A DNA stretch of 64,000 bases, from assembly GCF_014337925.2 (NCBI RefSeq), contig NZ_CP143423.1:1146501-1210500 (forward strand). The letters run 5' to 3'. Below are positions 9,684 to 19,018 of the stretch, one piece after another. This DNA is from Roseobacter fucihabitans (GTDB taxonomy: Bacteria > Pseudomonadota > Alphaproteobacteria > Rhodobacterales > Rhodobacteraceae). The position numbers were made by a program, and so were the translations under genes. Within the stretch, counting starts at the first letter, position 1. Every line of letters begins with the position of its first letter. The notes under the pieces are model-generated. The model searched no databases. It saw only the letters and a program-made list of their open reading frames with translations, and was not told where the DNA came from.

Positions 9684-10670
9684 CTATCCCAAACTCACGC
9701 TCGCAGCACTCTCCGGCAGTTCCTCGTCAAACAGCCGCTGATAGAACTCCGCGACGGTCTGGCGCTCCAGCTCGTCGCATTTGTTGAGGAACGACAGGCG
9801 GAAAGCATAACCGACGTTGCGGAAAATCTCGGCGTTCTGCGCCCAGGCGATCACCGTCCGGGGCGACATCACCGTAGACAAATCCCCGTTCATGAAGGCC
9901 GTGCGCGTGAGATCCGCGACCGTGACCATCTGCTTGACGATCTTGCGGCCCTTTTCGGTGTTGTAATGCGGGTTCTTGGACAGAACGATGGCGGTTTCCG
10001 CGTCAATGCTCAGGTAATTCAGCGTCGCCACCAGTGACCAGCGGTCCATCTGGCCTTGGTTGATCTGCTGCGTCCCATGATAAAGGCCCGTGGTATCCCC
10101 AAGACCCACGGTATTCGCTGTGGCAAAAATGCGGAAATAGGGGTGCGGTTCGATCACCTGATTCTGATCGAGCAGGGTCAGCTTTCCGTCCACTTCCAGC
10201 ACGCGTTGGATCACGAACATCACATCCGCGCGCCCCGCGTCATATTCATCAAACACAATCGCCGTAGGGTTACGCAGGGCCCAGGGCAGGATGCCCTCCT
10301 GAAAATCAGTGACCTGCTTGCCGTTTTTGAGTTTGATCGCGTCCTTACCGATCAGATCAATCCGCGAAATATGGCTGTCAAGGTTCACGCGTACCGCTGG
10401 CCAATTCAAGCGCGCTGCAACTTGTTCAATATGCGTCGATTTCCCCGTACCGTGATAGCCTTGGATCATCACGCGGCGGTTGTGCGAAAACCCAGCGAGG
10501 ATCGCCAGGGTGGTATCGGGGTCAAATTTATAGGTGGTGTCGAGTTCGGGCACCCGGTCGCTGCGATCCGCAAATCCCTTGACGACCATATCGGTGTCGA
10601 TCCCAAAAACATCACGGACGTGGATTTCTTCGGTGGGCTTGGTGTTGATGTCCAGTGCGCCGTCGGCCAT
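9684..10670 (-). CDS. cobS: Cobaltochelatase subunit CobS
   Basis: CobS is the AAA+ ATPase partner of CobT in aerobic cobalamin synthesis. The 328-residue product has Walker [11 protein letters not shown] at about residue 73, Walker [16 protein letters not shown], a sensor-1 region [14 protein letters not shown], and ends with the usual [11 protein letters not shown]. Length matches CobS proteins exactly. It follows the J-domain protein gene and precedes the membrane gene and cobT on the minus strand. Confidence 0.96.
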   Translation of the reverse strand: MADGALDINTKPTEEIHVRDVFGIDTDMVVKGFADRSDRVPELDTTYKFDPDTTLAILAGFSHNRRVMIQGYHGTGKSTHIEQVAARLNWPAVRVNLDSHISRIDLIGKDAIKLKNGKQVTDFQEGILPWALRNPTAIVFDEYDAGRADVMFVIQRVLEVDGKLTLLDQNQVIEPHPYFRIFATANTVGLGDTTGLYHGTQQINQGQMDRWSLVATLNYLSIDAETAIVLSKNPHYNTEKGRKIVKQMVTVADLTRTAFMNGDLSTVMSPRTVIAWAQNAEIFRNVGYAFRLSFLNKCDELERQTVAEFYQRLFDEELPESAASVSLG

Positions 10671-10796
10671 GAGGTTTCACCCTTATAGTAAGAATACGAA
10701 AATATAAGCCCCTTGGGCTTGGATCATCTGGTGCAACATATATCGCAAAGGTGCAAGGGGAAGGGCAGGTCCAGTTGGCGCAAATCTGTGGCGCCA

Positions 10797-11432
10797 TCAA
10801 TCCTTGAAATTGCGGCTGCCCTTGATCTGATCCCAGGCCCAGACGACCTCTTGCAGCTGTTCTTCCTGGCTGCGATTCCCGCCGTTCATATCCGGGTGCA
10901 GGACCTTGATCAGCGCCTTGTAGGACTTGCGCACCTCAGGTTTGCTCCAGGTGTCTTTAGCATCCAAAATCTCAAGCGCACGCCGCTCGGTCGGGGGCAG
11001 GCGACGCCCGGCTTGTGGTCCTTTGCCGGGGTTTTGCGTCGCATTCGCGCCCAAAACCTGATGCGGATCCTCAATGCCCAGACGCGCCCAGGCACGGGCC
11101 TCCGGATCGCCCAGCGGTTTGGTTGCGCGCTCCCAGACCTTGTCCTTGGACATCTGTGCATTCAGCTCAGCTTCGGTCGTCCCGTCAAAGAAATTCCATT
11201 TCAGGTTGTATTCGCGCACATGCGCCTGACAAAACCAGAAGAAATCATCCAGGACATCCGGTGCCTTTGGCGCGCGGTACTTGCCCGCCTCATCGCAACC
11301 GTCATGATCGCACACACGGGTGGACGTTTCAGACGCCCCCGACATGCCACGTCGACCGCGCGGGTTTTTCTTCTTGAAGGAAGAGACGGACATATCGAAT
11401 CCGAATGGATCATGTTTTGGCATATTTGGCAC
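10797..11432 (-). CDS. J-domain (DnaJ-like) protein
   Basis: A 211-residue protein with a C-terminal J domain, not the usual N-terminal one. The last roughly 65 residues read RALEILDAKDTWSKPEVRKS, then YKALIKVLHPDMNGG, containing the HPD tripeptide needed to stimulate a Hsp70 ATPase. The N-terminal part has a Cys/His cluster (VCDHDGCDEAGKYRAP and FWFCQAHVREY) that could bind a metal. It lies upstream of cobS in the arrangement usual for Rhodobacterales and is divergent from the bolA-like gene. Partner Hsp70 is not in this window. Confidence 0.9.
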   Translation of the reverse strand: MPNMPKHDPFGFDMSVSSFKKKNPRGRRGMSGASETSTRVCDHDGCDEAGKYRAPKAPDVLDDFFWFCQAHVREYNLKWNFFDGTTEAELNAQMSKDKVWERATKPLGDPEARAWARLGIEDPHQVLGANATQNPGKGPQAGRRLPPTERRALEILDAKDTWSKPEVRKSYKALIKVLHPDMNGGNRSQEEQLQEVVWAWDQIKGSRNFKD

Positions 11433-11497
11433 CTATACGAGTCGAGGCCGCTTAGTTTAGACTGCGTGTGAAAAGAGGGAAGGGGCAAAGTAAAAAA

Positions 11498-11755
11498 ATG
11501 TCGAAACGACAAGAGATTGAGGATCGTTTGCGGGACGCTTTTGCGCCGCGCGCATTGGAAGTGGTCGATGACAGCGAAAGCCATCGAGGTCATTCAGGTT
11601 ATCCCGAAGGAGGTGAAAGCCACTTTAACGTGGCGATCCGTTCCGAGCGGTTCAAGAGCATGAACAGAGTGGCGCGCCACCGGGCGATCCATGCGGCGTT
11701 GGGTGCGAAGCTGATCGCGCGCATTCACGCGCTTTCACTTGATGTAGATGTTTAA
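11498..11755 (+). CDS. BolA family protein
   Basis: BolA-like proteins work with monothiol glutaredoxins in iron-sulfur cluster handling and stress response. The 85-residue product from MSKRQEIEDRL has the BolA fold signature: VVDDSESHRGHSGYPEGGES (conserved His) and FKSMNRVARHRAIHAALG, ending in LIARIHALSL. An upstream GTG at 11468 would add ten basic residues; the ATG at 11498 fits the family better and has a purine-rich stretch before it. It is transcribed away from the J-domain gene. Confidence 0.9.
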   Translation: MSKRQEIEDRLRDAFAPRALEVVDDSESHRGHSGYPEGGESHFNVAIRSERFKSMNRVARHRAIHAALGAKLIARIHALSLDVDV

Positions 11756-11764
11756 GATCGCGTC

Positions 11765-12229
11765 CTAGTGATTTGTTTTAAAATGTTTTATATCGTCTGA
11801 TGGTGGATCGGAAGATATCGAATTATCGTCCGACTCCATGATCTGGTCGCTTTCTGTTGGCGGCGCAACAAGGGGCGTTTCGAGATGATGCGGGGCTGGC
11901 GCAGGGGGCGGATTAAGCACCGGTTCTTTGCGCGCAGAGGCGTCCTCGATGGCAGTGAGCGCAATTTGTGGTGCAGGGCTGTGGGTTACCTCCGCTTCGG
12001 TCTCGCGGCGAAAGATCAGGATATTGCGCCAGTTCGTCGCAGTCGATGTCAGCCCCGCGCGTTCCACTGAGGGCAGGGTTTCGGCCCGCTGATAGTGCCA
12101 CCCCTCGGCTGCCATGTCGTTCATCACCACCTCAAACGCATGTGCAAAACGGTCTTCGGGCGTTTTGACACCTTTGGCTTTGAGGCCGCGTGTCGGCGCT
12201 GCAATCACCTTATATTCAAATTGCGCCAT
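11765..12229 (-). CDS. DUF4177-type protein
   Basis: The product has 154 residues. The N-terminal 75 residues fit the DUF4177 pattern: MAQFEYKVIAAPTRG, then FAHAFEVVMNDMAAEGWHYQ and a closing LIFRRETE. The rest is a Pro/Ala/Ser-rich, probably disordered tail. Function of the family is unknown. It sits upstream of gatB on the plus-coordinate side and converges with the bolA-like gene, separated by 9 bp. Confidence 0.75.
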   Translation of the reverse strand: MAQFEYKVIAAPTRGLKAKGVKTPEDRFAHAFEVVMNDMAAEGWHYQRAETLPSVERAGLTSTATNWRNILIFRRETEAEVTHSPAPQIALTAIEDASARKEPVLNPPPAPAPHHLETPLVAPPTESDQIMESDDNSISSDPPSDDIKHFKTNH

Positions 12230-12287
12230 GGGGCGTCTCCCGGTGTTTGTTCAAACCACGATGTCTTGTCATCACCGTGCTACATTC

Positions 12288-12308
12288 AAACCGCCAAGAT
12301 GGCAGTTT
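12288..12308 (-). terminator. Possible gatB terminator hairpin
   Basis: Read on the minus strand, the bases just after the gatB stop form a 9-bp stem (AAACTGCCA / TGGCGGTTT, one G-U pair) with a 3-base loop. No long T run follows, so this is a weak intrinsic terminator at best. Confidence 0.35.
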
Positions 12309-12318
12309 GGCGATGATC

Positions 12319-13830
12319 TCAGCCCTTTAGTTTCTGCGCGACCAATTGGTTCACGGCCCTCGGGTTGGCCTTGCCGCCGGTGGCTTTCATCACCTGCCCG
12401 ACAAACCACCCGGCGAGTTTGGGGTTCTCGCGGGCCTTGGCGACCTGATCGGGGTTCGCGGCGACGATCGCGTCGACCGCCGCTTCAATCGCGCCCGTAT
12501 CGGTGACCTGTTTCATGCCGCGTGCCTCGACGATTTCGGTCGGGTCGCCGCCTTCGGTATAGACGATTTCAAACAGCTCCTTGGCGATCTTGCCCGAAAT
12601 CGCATCAGACGCGATCAGATCGATGATCCCACCCAATTGGACCGGGGATACCGGGCTACCAACGATGCCCGCGTCATCTTTTTTCAGGCGGCCAAACAGC
12701 TCGTTGATCACCCAATTTGCGGCCATTTTTCCATCGCGCCCGGCCGCGACCGCTTCGAAATAACCCGCCGATTCAAAATCAGCCGTCAGAACCGATGCAT
12801 CGTAATCCGACAGGCCAAAATCGGCTATGAACCGGGCTTTTTTGGCATCGGGCAGTTCGGGCAGATTGGCACCAATTTGATCCACCCAGGCCTGTTCAAT
12901 CACCAGTGGCAAGAGATCAGGATCGGGGAAATACCGGTAATCATGCGCCTCTTCCTTGGAGCGCATCGAACGGGTTTCGTTCTTGTCGGGATCATAAAGA
13001 CGTGTTTCCTGATCCACCGTGCCACCGGCCTCAACAATGGCGATCTGGCGGCGGGCTTCAACGTCAATGGCGGCCTGGATGAAGCGCATGGAATTCATGT
13101 TCTTGATCTCGCAGCGCGTGCCCAGATGGCTGAAATCCTGGCTCGCCTGATATTTTTCATACTGACCGGGGCGGCAGATCGATACGTTCACATCCGCGCG
13201 CATCGCACCCGATTGCATGTCACCATTGCAGGTCCCCAGATAGCGCAGGATTTGGCGCAGTTTCGCCAGGTAAGCGGCGGCCTCTTCGGGGCCACGAATG
13301 TCCGGGCGCGACACGATTTCCATCAAGGCGACACCGGTTCGGTTCAGGTCCACAAAGGACATGTTGGGGTCCATATCGTGGATGGATTTGCCCGCATCCT
13401 GTTCCAGATGGATGCGCTCGACCCGCACCAGACGGGCGCTCCCGTCGCCCATTTCCACCAGCACTTCGCCCTCGCCCACGATGGGGTGATAGAGCTGCGA
13501 AATCTGATAGCCCTGTGGCAGGTCGGGATAGAAGTAATTCTTGCGATCAAAGGCGCTTTCCAGATGGATTTCCGCTTTGAGGCCAAGCCCGGTGCGCACG
13601 GCCTGCTCGACACAGAATTCGTTGATCGTGGGCAACATGCCGGGCATGGCCGCATCCACAAAGGAGACGTTGTTATTGGGTTCCGCGCCGAATGTGGTGG
13701 AGGCCGCCGAGAACAGCTTTGCCTTGGAGGAGACCTGTGCGTGGACCTCCATGCCGATCACCAGTTCCCAATCGTGTTTGGCCCCGGAAATGATCTTGGG
13801 TTTGGGTGTTTCATAGGTCAAATCAAGCAT
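12319..13830 (-). CDS. gatB: Asp-tRNA(Asn)/Glu-tRNA(Gln) amidotransferase subunit B
   Basis: GatB is the kinase/transamidase subunit that turns misacylated Glu-tRNA(Gln) into Gln-tRNA(Gln). The 503-residue product has the GatB signature regions [45 protein letters not shown] and MRADVNVSI, and a C-terminal YqeY-like helical domain ending [11 protein letters not shown]. gatC and gatA are not next to it, as is common in alphaproteobacteria. Confidence 0.97.
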   Translation of the reverse strand: MLDLTYETPKPKIISGAKHDWELVIGMEVHAQVSSKAKLFSAASTTFGAEPNNNVSFVDAAMPGMLPTINEFCVEQAVRTGLGLKAEIHLESAFDRKNYFYPDLPQGYQISQLYHPIVGEGEVLVEMGDGSARLVRVERIHLEQDAGKSIHDMDPNMSFVDLNRTGVALMEIVSRPDIRGPEEAAAYLAKLRQILRYLGTCNGDMQSGAMRADVNVSICRPGQYEKYQASQDFSHLGTRCEIKNMNSMRFIQAAIDVEARRQIAIVEAGGTVDQETRLYDPDKNETRSMRSKEEAHDYRYFPDPDLLPLVIEQAWVDQIGANLPELPDAKKARFIADFGLSDYDASVLTADFESAGYFEAVAAGRDGKMAANWVINELFGRLKKDDAGIVGSPVSPVQLGGIIDLIASDAISGKIAKELFEIVYTEGGDPTEIVEARGMKQVTDTGAIEAAVDAIVAANPDQVAKARENPKLAGWFVGQVMKATGGKANPRAVNQLVAQKLKG

Positions 13831-14093
13831 TTTCGTCCCTTATCAGGCAGGTCTGAGCGTGCCAGAGGTCTTAGGCGCTTGCGCGCAGTGCTGCAAGCCC
13901 TTCGCGTGCAGGGCTGGCAGCTGATGCGCGATCCTGCCTGCAAATGGCAAACCGGACCGCTGCCCTGCGCATTGTCCGCAGGAACACCGCCTTGGGCTGG
14001 GCGCGCGCTTGCCTTGGGCGGAAACCCGTTATGCCTCAAATCCGCGATAACCCGTGCTTGATATGAAACGCAAAATTGCCGCATAATTGAGCG

Positions 14094-14744
14094 ATGAGAA
14101 AAACCGCGTTCATTTTAGCAAGTTTAATCTGCCTGCCTTTCGGGGGTGTTGTCGCTCAGCAGGCCACGCCCAGCGTGCAAAAGCAGCCGTTGCCGCAGAT
14201 GCGCTGGAGCCATATGCCAAATCATCGGATGTGGAATCAGGCCGCACTGGAGGCCCTGCGCAGTCATGGAAAGCCCTTGGTTGAGATGGTTCCCGAGGAT
14301 ATCGCGCAGTGGTGCCCCCAGTATGAGGTGGCCGATGAGGCCGCGCGCGCGGCTTTCTGGGTCGGGTTCATGTCGGCCCTGGCAAAGCATGAAAGCACCT
14401 ATCAGCCCTGGGCGGTTGGGGGCGGTGGCAAATGGTTTGGCCTGTTGCAGATCGCGCCTGCGACGGCGCGTGGATATGAGTGCCGCGCGGGCTCGGGGGA
14501 GGCGCTGAAAGACGGTGGTGACAACCTCAGCTGTGCCGTGCGGATCATGGCCGTGACCGTGCCACGAGATGGCAAGATATTTGGCAAGGATGAAAACTGG
14601 CGCGGGGTTGCAGCGGATTGGGGCCCGATGCGCAGCACGTCAAAACGGCGCGACATTGCCGACTGGCTGGTGCGACAACCCTATTGCAAAGCGCCCCCCG
14701 AGCCTGTTCGCAACCGCAGCAGATATAAATCCCCGAACCGGTAG
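14094..14744 (+). CDS. Secreted lytic transglycosylase-like (SLT) protein
   Basis: A 216-residue protein with a clear signal peptide (MRKTAFILASLICLPFGGVVAQ). The middle contains the SLT-type lysozyme-like motif: ALAKHESTYQPWA, with the catalytic Glu in HES, followed by GLLQIAPATARGYEC. The family cleaves peptidoglycan glycan strands with formation of 1,6-anhydro ends. The final part is basic and may be disordered. It is alone on its strand between gatB and the minus-strand membrane gene. Confidence 0.82.
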   Translation: MRKTAFILASLICLPFGGVVAQQATPSVQKQPLPQMRWSHMPNHRMWNQAALEALRSHGKPLVEMVPEDIAQWCPQYEVADEAARAAFWVGFMSALAKHESTYQPWAVGGGGKWFGLLQIAPATARGYECRAGSGEALKDGGDNLSCAVRIMAVTVPRDGKIFGKDENWRGVAADWGPMRSTSKRRDIADWLVRQPYCKAPPEPVRNRSRYKSPNR

Positions 14745-14752
14745 GCGCGCGT

Positions 14753-15190
14753 TTACCCGATGAGGGAAAAATGATGTCGCTGTGTCTTGATCCCCCCTGC
14801 ATGCAGGGCGTTTTCGAAGGCTTGGTGGGGCGGCGTCGCCTCATAGGGCAGGCGAATTTTCTGACCGGTGTTCAACACGGCTGTGGCGCGCACGGAGAAA
14901 TCCAGCCGCGTGTCCAGCCGCATATGATCCACCTCCGACCACCTGAGGGAAGCTGAGCGTTTTGCGCTGAACCAGGTCATGCCCTGGTCATCAAAACTCA
15001 GCCCCGCCGCGGGGTTCGCCCATAAATCCCAAAGGGCAGGCAGGGTAAAAGCCGCGACGATCCCCATCAGCCAGAGCGCGGCATCCACCCAGATAATCGC
15101 CAGAAGCAGGACGCCCCAGACCGCCAGGACGGCCCAAATTGTGGCGGTGTTGCGCCCGTTGCGATGATAAGAAAAGACCTCAGCGGCCAC
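14753..15190 (-). CDS. Small membrane protein, unknown function
   Basis: I do not recognise this family. The frame is open further upstream, but a GTG at 15190 lies so that the gene overlaps the SDR stop by only 11 bp; from there it is 145 residues. Two hydrophobic segments (about residues 17-32 and 35-52, TIWAVLAVWGVLLLAIIW and LWLMGIVAAFTLPALW) are followed by a beta-rich cytosolic part with WFSAKRSASLRWSEVDHM, which looks like a PH-like fold tail. It is probably in one operon with pepN and the SDR. Confidence 0.6.
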   Translation of the reverse strand: MAAEVFSYHRNGRNTATIWAVLAVWGVLLLAIIWVDAALWLMGIVAAFTLPALWDLWANPAAGLSFDDQGMTWFSAKRSASLRWSEVDHMRLDTRLDFSVRATAVLNTGQKIRLPYEATPPHQAFENALHAGGIKTQRHHFSLIG

Positions 15191-15920
15191 CGGTGACGTC
15201 CAGCGTCGATCCCGTGATGTAACTGGCCTCATCTGATAGCAACCAGACGGCGGCGGCGGCGATTTCCTCGGCGCTGCCTTTGCGTTTCATCGGCACCATA
15301 TGGGCTAGACGGTCCGCGCGTCCGGGCTCGCCACCCTTGGCGTGCAGCTCTGTCTCGATCAAGCCGGGACGCACCGCCATGACGCGAATATTATCCGCTG
15401 CAACTTCGTCCGATAACCCCTTGGTAAAGCAATCAATTGCGGCCTTGGATGCTGCATAGTCCACATATTGGTTGCCCGATCCCAGACGCGCCGCGGCAGA
15501 GGAGATGTTCACGATAACGCCGCCCTTTCCCTGCGCCTGCATGCGGATCACGGCTTCTTTTGCAACCAGAATCGCCCCGATCACGTTGATGTCGAACATC
15601 CGGCGCAGGCGGGCGTGATCGAGCTCCGTCACTTTTGCGGTTTGATCCACTACGCCGGCGTTGTTGATCAGCGCATTGATGTGACCGAATTCGGCGTCAA
15701 CCTTCGCATAGATGCGCTCGATCGCTTCGGGATCTGCCACATCGCCCGGGCACAGAATCGTCTTCGCCCCGGCCTGCTGACATGCCGCGGTGACGGCCTC
15801 GGCCCCCGCGGCGTCCGTGCGAAAGTTGATCGCGATATCAAACCCGCGCTGTGCGGCCAGCTGGGCGCAGGCCGCCCCGATCCCCGCTGACGCGCCTGTG
15901 ATGAGAACGACGGGTCTCAT
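15180..15920 (-). CDS. Short-chain dehydrogenase/reductase
   Basis: A classical SDR of 246 residues, an NAD(P)-dependent oxidoreductase of unknown substrate. Cofactor motif TGASAGIGAA is at the N-terminus, then NNAG in the segment LINNAGVVD, the catalytic Ser in IVNISSAAARLGSG, and the active-site YVDYAASK. Start MRPVVLITG at 15920 is chosen because it overlaps the pepN stop as ATGA and gives the normal SDR N-terminus; the longer frame is unsupported. Closest in style to 3-oxoacyl-ACP reductase-like or sugar dehydrogenases. Confidence 0.92.
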   Translation of the reverse strand: MRPVVLITGASAGIGAACAQLAAQRGFDIAINFRTDAAGAEAVTAACQQAGAKTILCPGDVADPEAIERIYAKVDAEFGHINALINNAGVVDQTAKVTELDHARLRRMFDINVIGAILVAKEAVIRMQAQGKGGVIVNISSAAARLGSGNQYVDYAASKAAIDCFTKGLSDEVAADNIRVMAVRPGLIETELHAKGGEPGRADRLAHMVPMKRKGSAEEIAAAAVWLLSDEASYITGSTLDVTGGR

Positions 15921-18484
15921 GGGCGATCTCCTCTGATCCGTTCGAGCATTTCGCTGGTGTCGCGGGACAAATCCGGGACGGCCAATATACGGTCCAGCTG
16001 TGTGGCGCACAAAGCCTGTCGTTCCGCGTCATAGCGCCGCCACGTCTGGAAGGCGGCACACATCCGCGCGGTCGTCTGCGGGTTGACCGGATCGAGCTTG
16101 ATCAACCAATCGGCCAGTAATTTATACCCCGCACCGTCGGCGCTGTTGAGACCCGCATGATGCGCGGCCAGAGAGCCAAAAACGGCCCGGAACCGATTTG
16201 GGTTTTTCCAGTTGAAATCCGGGTGCTGGGTCAGGGCTTGTGCCGTTTCGGCCACATCGGCGGGCGCGGCTTGCATCACCTGCAACCCGAACCATTTATC
16301 CATGACCAACCGATCCGATTTCCATTGCGTTTCAAAGGACTGCAATGCGTCTTTGCCAGCGTTTGCCCGCAGTAACACCGCTAAAGCCGCCAGTTGCTGT
16401 GTCATATTATCAGCGGTATCGAATTGCGCTTGCGCCCGGTCTGGACCATCGTTCAGGCACAAAAGCCGCAGCACCGCATTGGCAAGGCTGCGCTGGCCGG
16501 ATTGCGCCGCGTTTGGCCGGTAAGCTTCGCGGACCTGGTTTTGTGCAAAGAGTGCGGGCAACAGCTCTGCAAAATGCGTCGCCTGGGCCTCTATCATGGT
16601 TTCATGGGCGCTCCAGATGGCATCCGGGTCGGGCGTTTCGCCCACATCATGCAGCGCAGTGGCGATATCCGTCTGACCCGGTAGCGCCAGCATCAGAGCG
16701 CGATAAGCGGGATCGAGTGTCGTGTCGGAAAGAACCTTTGCAAGACCATCAAGATAACCCAGATCGGGTGCAGCGCCGCTGCGGATCATCGCGAGCAGGC
16801 TGTCGCGTGCCAACTCACGCCCGGCTTCCCATCGGTTGAAGGGGTCCGTGTCATGCGCCAGCAAAAAGGCGGCATGTTCCTGCGCGCGCTTGTTTTCGAG
16901 AATGACGGGCGCTGAAAAGCCGCGTAAAACCGAAGGGACGGGTCGCTCGGTCAGGCCTTCGAAAGTGAAGGATTGCTGTGCTTCGGTCAGTTCCAGAACG
17001 CGGCTTGCAACCACTTCTTGGCCGGAAGGGGCCAGAAGACCGGTGACGATGGGAATGACCTGTGGTTTCGGGTCAGGTGTGGTTGCAGAGGGCTTAAGGT
17101 GTTGCGTGAATGTAAGCGTGTAAGTATTTGAATTCCAATTATCCTCTACTTTGATCCGAGGTGTCCCGGCTTGGCTATACCACCTTTTGAACTGTCCCAG
17201 ATCTCGCCCCGTCGTATCCTCAAACACCTTGAGCCAGTCCTCAATGGTGCAGGCTTGGCCGTCATGACGCTCGAAATAAAGGTCAAGCGCCTCCGCATAG
17301 GCCTGCGCCCCGACAAGACGCCGCAGCATGCCAATGACCTCAGATCCTTTTTCATAAACCGTGGCCGTGTAGAAGTTGTTGATTTCCTGAAAGCTTTCGG
17401 GGCGGACGGGGTGGGACAACGGCCCTTGATCTTCGGCAAACTGGCGTGCGCGCAGATCAATCACATCCCCGATCCTCTTAACGGCGGCGGACCGCATGTC
17501 GGAGGTGAATTGGCTGTCACGATAGACCGTCAACCCCTCCTTGAGGCAGAGCTGAAACCAATCCCGGCAGGTGATCCGATTACCGGTCCAATTGTGGAAA
17601 TATTCATGCGCGATGATCGCCTCGACGCGCTGAAAATTCATATCCGTGGAGGTTTCGGGCGAGGCCAGCACAGCGGAGGAGTTAAACACGTTCAGCCCCT
17701 TATTCTCCATCGCTCCCATGTTGAAATCATCCACGGCGACGATGTTGAAAATATCGAGGTCATATTCGCGCCCATAGACCGCCTCGTCCCATTTCATCGA
17801 GTCCTTCAACGCCTGCATGCCAAAGGCGCATTTACCCTCATCCCCAGGCCGGACATAGAGGTTCAGATCGACCTTGCGTCCTGATTTTGTAGTGAATTCA
17901 TCCGCATGCGCGACCAGATCGCCCGCCACCAGCGCAAAAAGATAGGCCGGTTTGGGCCAGGGATCATGCCACTCGGCCACACCGTCGGCCTGCGAAACCG
18001 GGTTGCCATTGGACAGTAAGACGGGGTGCGGGCCGTTGATCCGCACCGTAAAGACGCTCATCACATCGGGCCGGTCGGGGTAATAGGTGATCTTGCGGAA
18101 CCCTTCGGCCTCGCATTGCGTGCAATACATGCCACCCGACATGTAAAGCCCTTCGAGGGCGGTATTATTTGCCGGATCGATCTCGACCTCGGCCTCCCAA
18201 ATGAATGGGCCATCGGGCACATCGCACATCAGACCTTGCGCGTTCACCTGAGGCGTCACCGGCGCGCCATCAATCCGGGCTGCGATCAGTTTGAGCTGTT
18301 CACCGTGCAGGAAGAACCGACGATCCGAGGTCGGTTTGGGCCGGAAAGCGATGCGGCTTTTGACCCGCGTGGCATGCGGGCTCAGATCAAAATCCAGTTG
18401 AACGGAGTCGATATCGTAACCGAAGGGCTTATAGTCTTTGAGATAGACGGTTTGGGGGGCCGCGTCGCGCATGATCACCTGCAT
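15917..18484 (-). CDS. pepN: Aminopeptidase N
   Basis: PepN is the M1 zinc aminopeptidase that removes N-terminal residues from peptides in the cytosol. The 855-residue product has the exopeptidase motif GAMENKG and the zinc motif HEYFHNWTGNRI with the third ligand Glu in LKEGLTVYRD. Length and domain order match the E. coli type enzyme (about 870). The stop overlaps the SDR start by ATGA. Confidence 0.97.
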   Translation of the reverse strand: MQVIMRDAAPQTVYLKDYKPFGYDIDSVQLDFDLSPHATRVKSRIAFRPKPTSDRRFFLHGEQLKLIAARIDGAPVTPQVNAQGLMCDVPDGPFIWEAEVEIDPANNTALEGLYMSGGMYCTQCEAEGFRKITYYPDRPDVMSVFTVRINGPHPVLLSNGNPVSQADGVAEWHDPWPKPAYLFALVAGDLVAHADEFTTKSGRKVDLNLYVRPGDEGKCAFGMQALKDSMKWDEAVYGREYDLDIFNIVAVDDFNMGAMENKGLNVFNSSAVLASPETSTDMNFQRVEAIIAHEYFHNWTGNRITCRDWFQLCLKEGLTVYRDSQFTSDMRSAAVKRIGDVIDLRARQFAEDQGPLSHPVRPESFQEINNFYTATVYEKGSEVIGMLRRLVGAQAYAEALDLYFERHDGQACTIEDWLKVFEDTTGRDLGQFKRWYSQAGTPRIKVEDNWNSNTYTLTFTQHLKPSATTPDPKPQVIPIVTGLLAPSGQEVVASRVLELTEAQQSFTFEGLTERPVPSVLRGFSAPVILENKRAQEHAAFLLAHDTDPFNRWEAGRELARDSLLAMIRSGAAPDLGYLDGLAKVLSDTTLDPAYRALMLALPGQTDIATALHDVGETPDPDAIWSAHETMIEAQATHFAELLPALFAQNQVREAYRPNAAQSGQRSLANAVLRLLCLNDGPDRAQAQFDTADNMTQQLAALAVLLRANAGKDALQSFETQWKSDRLVMDKWFGLQVMQAAPADVAETAQALTQHPDFNWKNPNRFRAVFGSLAAHHAGLNSADGAGYKLLADWLIKLDPVNPQTTARMCAAFQTWRRYDAERQALCATQLDRILAVPDLSRDTSEMLERIRGDRP

Positions 18485-18573
18485 TTTGTTTGGAACGATC
18501 TGTTGTGGTGGACGTTAAGTGGATGAAGCAGAAGCCGCAAGTCGGCAGGCAAAACCAAACCGAAGGAGAGACC

Positions 18574-18765
18574 ATGTCAGCACCTGACACAAACATCGAC
18601 CGTCAAACAAAGCGCCACTGGCCCGCATTTCTGGGTATTGGCGTTGCGCTCTTTGTGGGCGTGCTGATGGGTCTTATGATCGCATATGTTGCTGATGCAA
18701 ACGGTCCGCAGGTGACAACGTCGTCGCTGACGGACATTGCCCCCGCACTGTTTGCGAAAGGCTGA
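18574..18765 (+). CDS. Small single-helix membrane protein
   Basis: A 63-residue protein starting MSAPDTNIDRQTKRHWPAFL after a good ribosome site (GGAGAG, 4 bases before the ATG). One hydrophobic helix (about residues 18-40, FLGIGVALFVGVLMGLMIAY) and a short Thr/Ser-rich outer tail. The frame extends upstream to 18490, but that part overlaps the pepN promoter region and lacks a good start. Not recognised; probably an envelope protein. Confidence 0.6.
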   Translation: MSAPDTNIDRQTKRHWPAFLGIGVALFVGVLMGLMIAYVADANGPQVTTSSLTDIAPALFAKG

Positions 18766-18768
18766 GGC

Positions 18769-18933
18769 ATGCGTCGCAAGGCAGATTTGCCGCGTAAACA
18801 ATGCGCCCATTGTGAGCGCCCATTTACATGGCGCAAGAAGTGGGCGCGGGTCTGGGATGACGTAAAATATTGTTCGCAACGGTGTCGGCGCGCGCCCCGC
18901 CTGGCCGCGCCGCAAAAGGATGGCGCGACGTAG
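18769..18933 (+). CDS. DUF2256 small zinc-ribbon-like protein
   Basis: A 54-residue ORF starting 3 bp after the preceding stop. The translation has the DUF2256 pattern: KQCAHCERPFTWRKKWARVW followed by DDVKYCSQRCR, i.e. CxxC and CxxxC pairs likely to bind zinc. The function of the family is unknown. Tight spacing suggests coupling with the upstream 63-residue membrane protein. Confidence 0.85.
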   Translation: MRRKADLPRKQCAHCERPFTWRKKWARVWDDVKYCSQRCRRAPRLAAPQKDGAT

Positions 18934-19018
18934 TTTGCTCAAGCCGTGTTGCCTATCCTTGGCAAACTTCCTAAACCTTCGGTCCAATTGAAGGCAGTGA
19001 AGACGGGGAGTTTTCCGC

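Noticed and set aside
12346-14061. A 571-residue plus frame opposite gatB
   Set aside because: Antisense shadow of gatB without motifs.
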